Shown piece after piece: positions 13,046-13,830 of a stretch of 13,830 nt of DNA. Position numbers and translations under genes: made by a program. Below the pieces are notes generated by a model. The model had not been told where the DNA came from. It ran no database searches and was given only the letters and a program-made list of their open reading frames with translations. Within the stretch, counting starts at the first letter, position 1. Every line of letters begins with the position of its first letter. The DNA comes from Armatimonadota bacterium (GTDB lineage: Bacteria; Armatimonadota; Fimbriimonadia; Fimbriimonadales; ATM1), in contig RFHN01000294.1 of assembly GCA_003695835.1 (NCBI GenBank), forward strand, positions 1 through 13,830, given 5' to 3'.

Positions 13046-13830
13046 CTAACTTCCGATTTCCAGGCGGAAGAGCACGTCGAGCAGCGCCTCCTCCGCCTCC
13101 TTCGCTGCCGAGCGGTCGTTGCTCTTCACGGCTTGCTTGAGCGCCAGCAACGCTGAGCGCAGCTCCCCTTCGATCTCCTTTCCTGCAGCCTTCGCCAGCG
13201 CATTCTCCGCTCTTCGGATGAGGTCCGAAAACTCTCCGTAGATCGGTGATTCTTGAAATACCTCTTCGATCCGCGCTTTCGACTGTTCGATCTGCTCCTG
13301 GCTCATTCGCTTGCCGGAATGGTCAAAGCGTATTTCACATGATTTTCCAATACCGGGAATCTCTGCCCGCAAGACCACCTGGCCATTCGTGTTGTAGGTA
13401 AAACTGATTTCGATCGGGTGAGGCGTGCCGTACAACGCCGGCGGGATGTCGGTAATCGCGCCCTTGATCCCGATGTCCACGGCCTCTTCCGGAATCTGAG
13501 CCTTGCCGGTGGGGTCCTGCAAGACTCGAATCTCCACTTCGCGTTGGTCAGGGTGCACGAGACTGTACTGTTTCTTCACCGCGTAAGGAATCTTCTGGTT
13601 CGGATGAATCAGAGGCTCATAGACGAGCATGACCTGATTCCCCACCATTGTCAGCACTTCGATGCCGAGGCCGTGGCGAGAGACATCCGAAACCGTGATC
13701 CCCTTGACCTCTTCGGACCGCCCATCTAAGATCTGCGCCATCAGTGCGGCGCCCTGGGACACGGCGAGATCTGGATCCACGTTTCCCAGCGACACCTCCT
13801 TCCCGAGGACCTCTTGGAGGCGCTCCCGGA
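13046..13830 (-). CDS. Hsp70 (DnaK-like) chaperone, C-terminal part, 5' end beyond the window
   Basis: The frame is open from the right edge to TAG at 13046-13048, so only the last 260 residues are visible. They begin in the final lobe of the ATPase domain (RLQEVLGKEV...NVDPDLAVSQGAALMAQIL). Then come an interdomain linker resembling the hydrophobic DnaK linker (GITVSDVSRHGLGIEV), a beta-sandwich substrate domain (IPYAVKKQYSLVHPDQREVEIRVLQ; EISFTYNTNGQVVLRAEI) and a helical lid of roughly 90 residues (MSQEQIEQSKARIEEVF...LDVLFRLEIGS). The lid is shorter than in DnaK and lacks a disordered Gly/Glu-rich tail. This points to a specialised Hsp70 paralogue rather than the main DnaK. It is followed directly by the J-domain/TPR gene. 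Confidence 0.88.
   Translation of the reverse strand, partial: RERLQEVLGKEVSLGNVDPDLAVSQGAALMAQILDGRSEEVKGITVSDVSRHGLGIEVLTMVGNQVMLVYEPLIHPNQKIPYAVKKQYSLVHPDQREVEIRVLQDPTGKAQIPEEAVDIGIKGAITDIPPALYGTPHPIEISFTYNTNGQVVLRAEIPGIGKSCEIRFDHSGKRMSQEQIEQSKARIEEVFQESPIYGEFSDLIRRAENALAKAAGKEIEGELRSALLALKQAVKSNDRSAAKEAEEALLDVLFRLEIGS

Overview
The window is dense, moderately GC-rich bacterial chromosome carrying 14 protein genes, with no RNA gene, mobile element or CRISPR array that I can see and no gene-free stretch longer than about 160 bases. The cell plan is Gram-negative-like: there is an outer-membrane beta-barrel, a lipoprotein and an exported c-type cytochrome. The mix of a Planctomycete-type cytochrome module (PSCyt1), an ANTAR regulator, an RRM RNA-binding protein and apparently leaderless genes with TANNNT boxes suggests an under-studied phylum. 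Armatimonadota (Fimbriimonas-like) is my best guess, but this is inference and not demonstrated.

Layout. 1-960 (-): outer-membrane barrel of the phenol-MetA type, cut by the window edge and carrying an in-frame TGA just after its signal peptide. 1056-2177 (-): lipoprotein with a degenerate M23 peptidase fold. 2225-3136 (+): membrane di-iron fatty acid hydroxylase family protein, divergent from the lipoprotein and convergent with the next gene. 3133-5076 (-): transketolase. 5118-5705 (-): ANTAR response regulator. 5786-6961 (+): acetyl-CoA acetyltransferase, ending in a strong intrinsic terminator. 7028-7732 (-): Bax-inhibitor-1 family protein. 7761-8660 (-): LolA-like/cytochrome c fusion. 8823-9068 (+): RRM protein. 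9121-10221 (+) aroC and 10224-11090 (+) pstB form an operon. 11100-11771 (+): DUF3298-type exported protein. 11768-13042 (-) J-domain/TPR protein and 13046-13830 (-) Hsp70 form a chaperone operon that runs off the right edge.

Most genes are ordinary housekeeping functions: pentose phosphate, aromatic amino acid precursor synthesis, acyl-CoA metabolism, phosphate import and chaperones. They stand singly or in pairs rather than in one pathway cluster.

The most striking pattern is regulatory. Seven genes that begin a transcription unit have a TANNNT hexamer, often preceded by GG, ending only 6-8 bases before the start codon, with no usable Shine-Dalgarno sequence. This is the arrangement expected for leaderless mRNAs. 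Three other genes (ANTAR regulator, Bax inhibitor, RRM) have a similar -10 box placed further upstream, followed by a clear GGAGG-type ribosome site. The second theme is loss of canonical catalytic residues in recognisable folds: the M23 lipoprotein lacks its zinc ligands, and the J-domain lacks its HPD motif while sitting beside an Hsp70.
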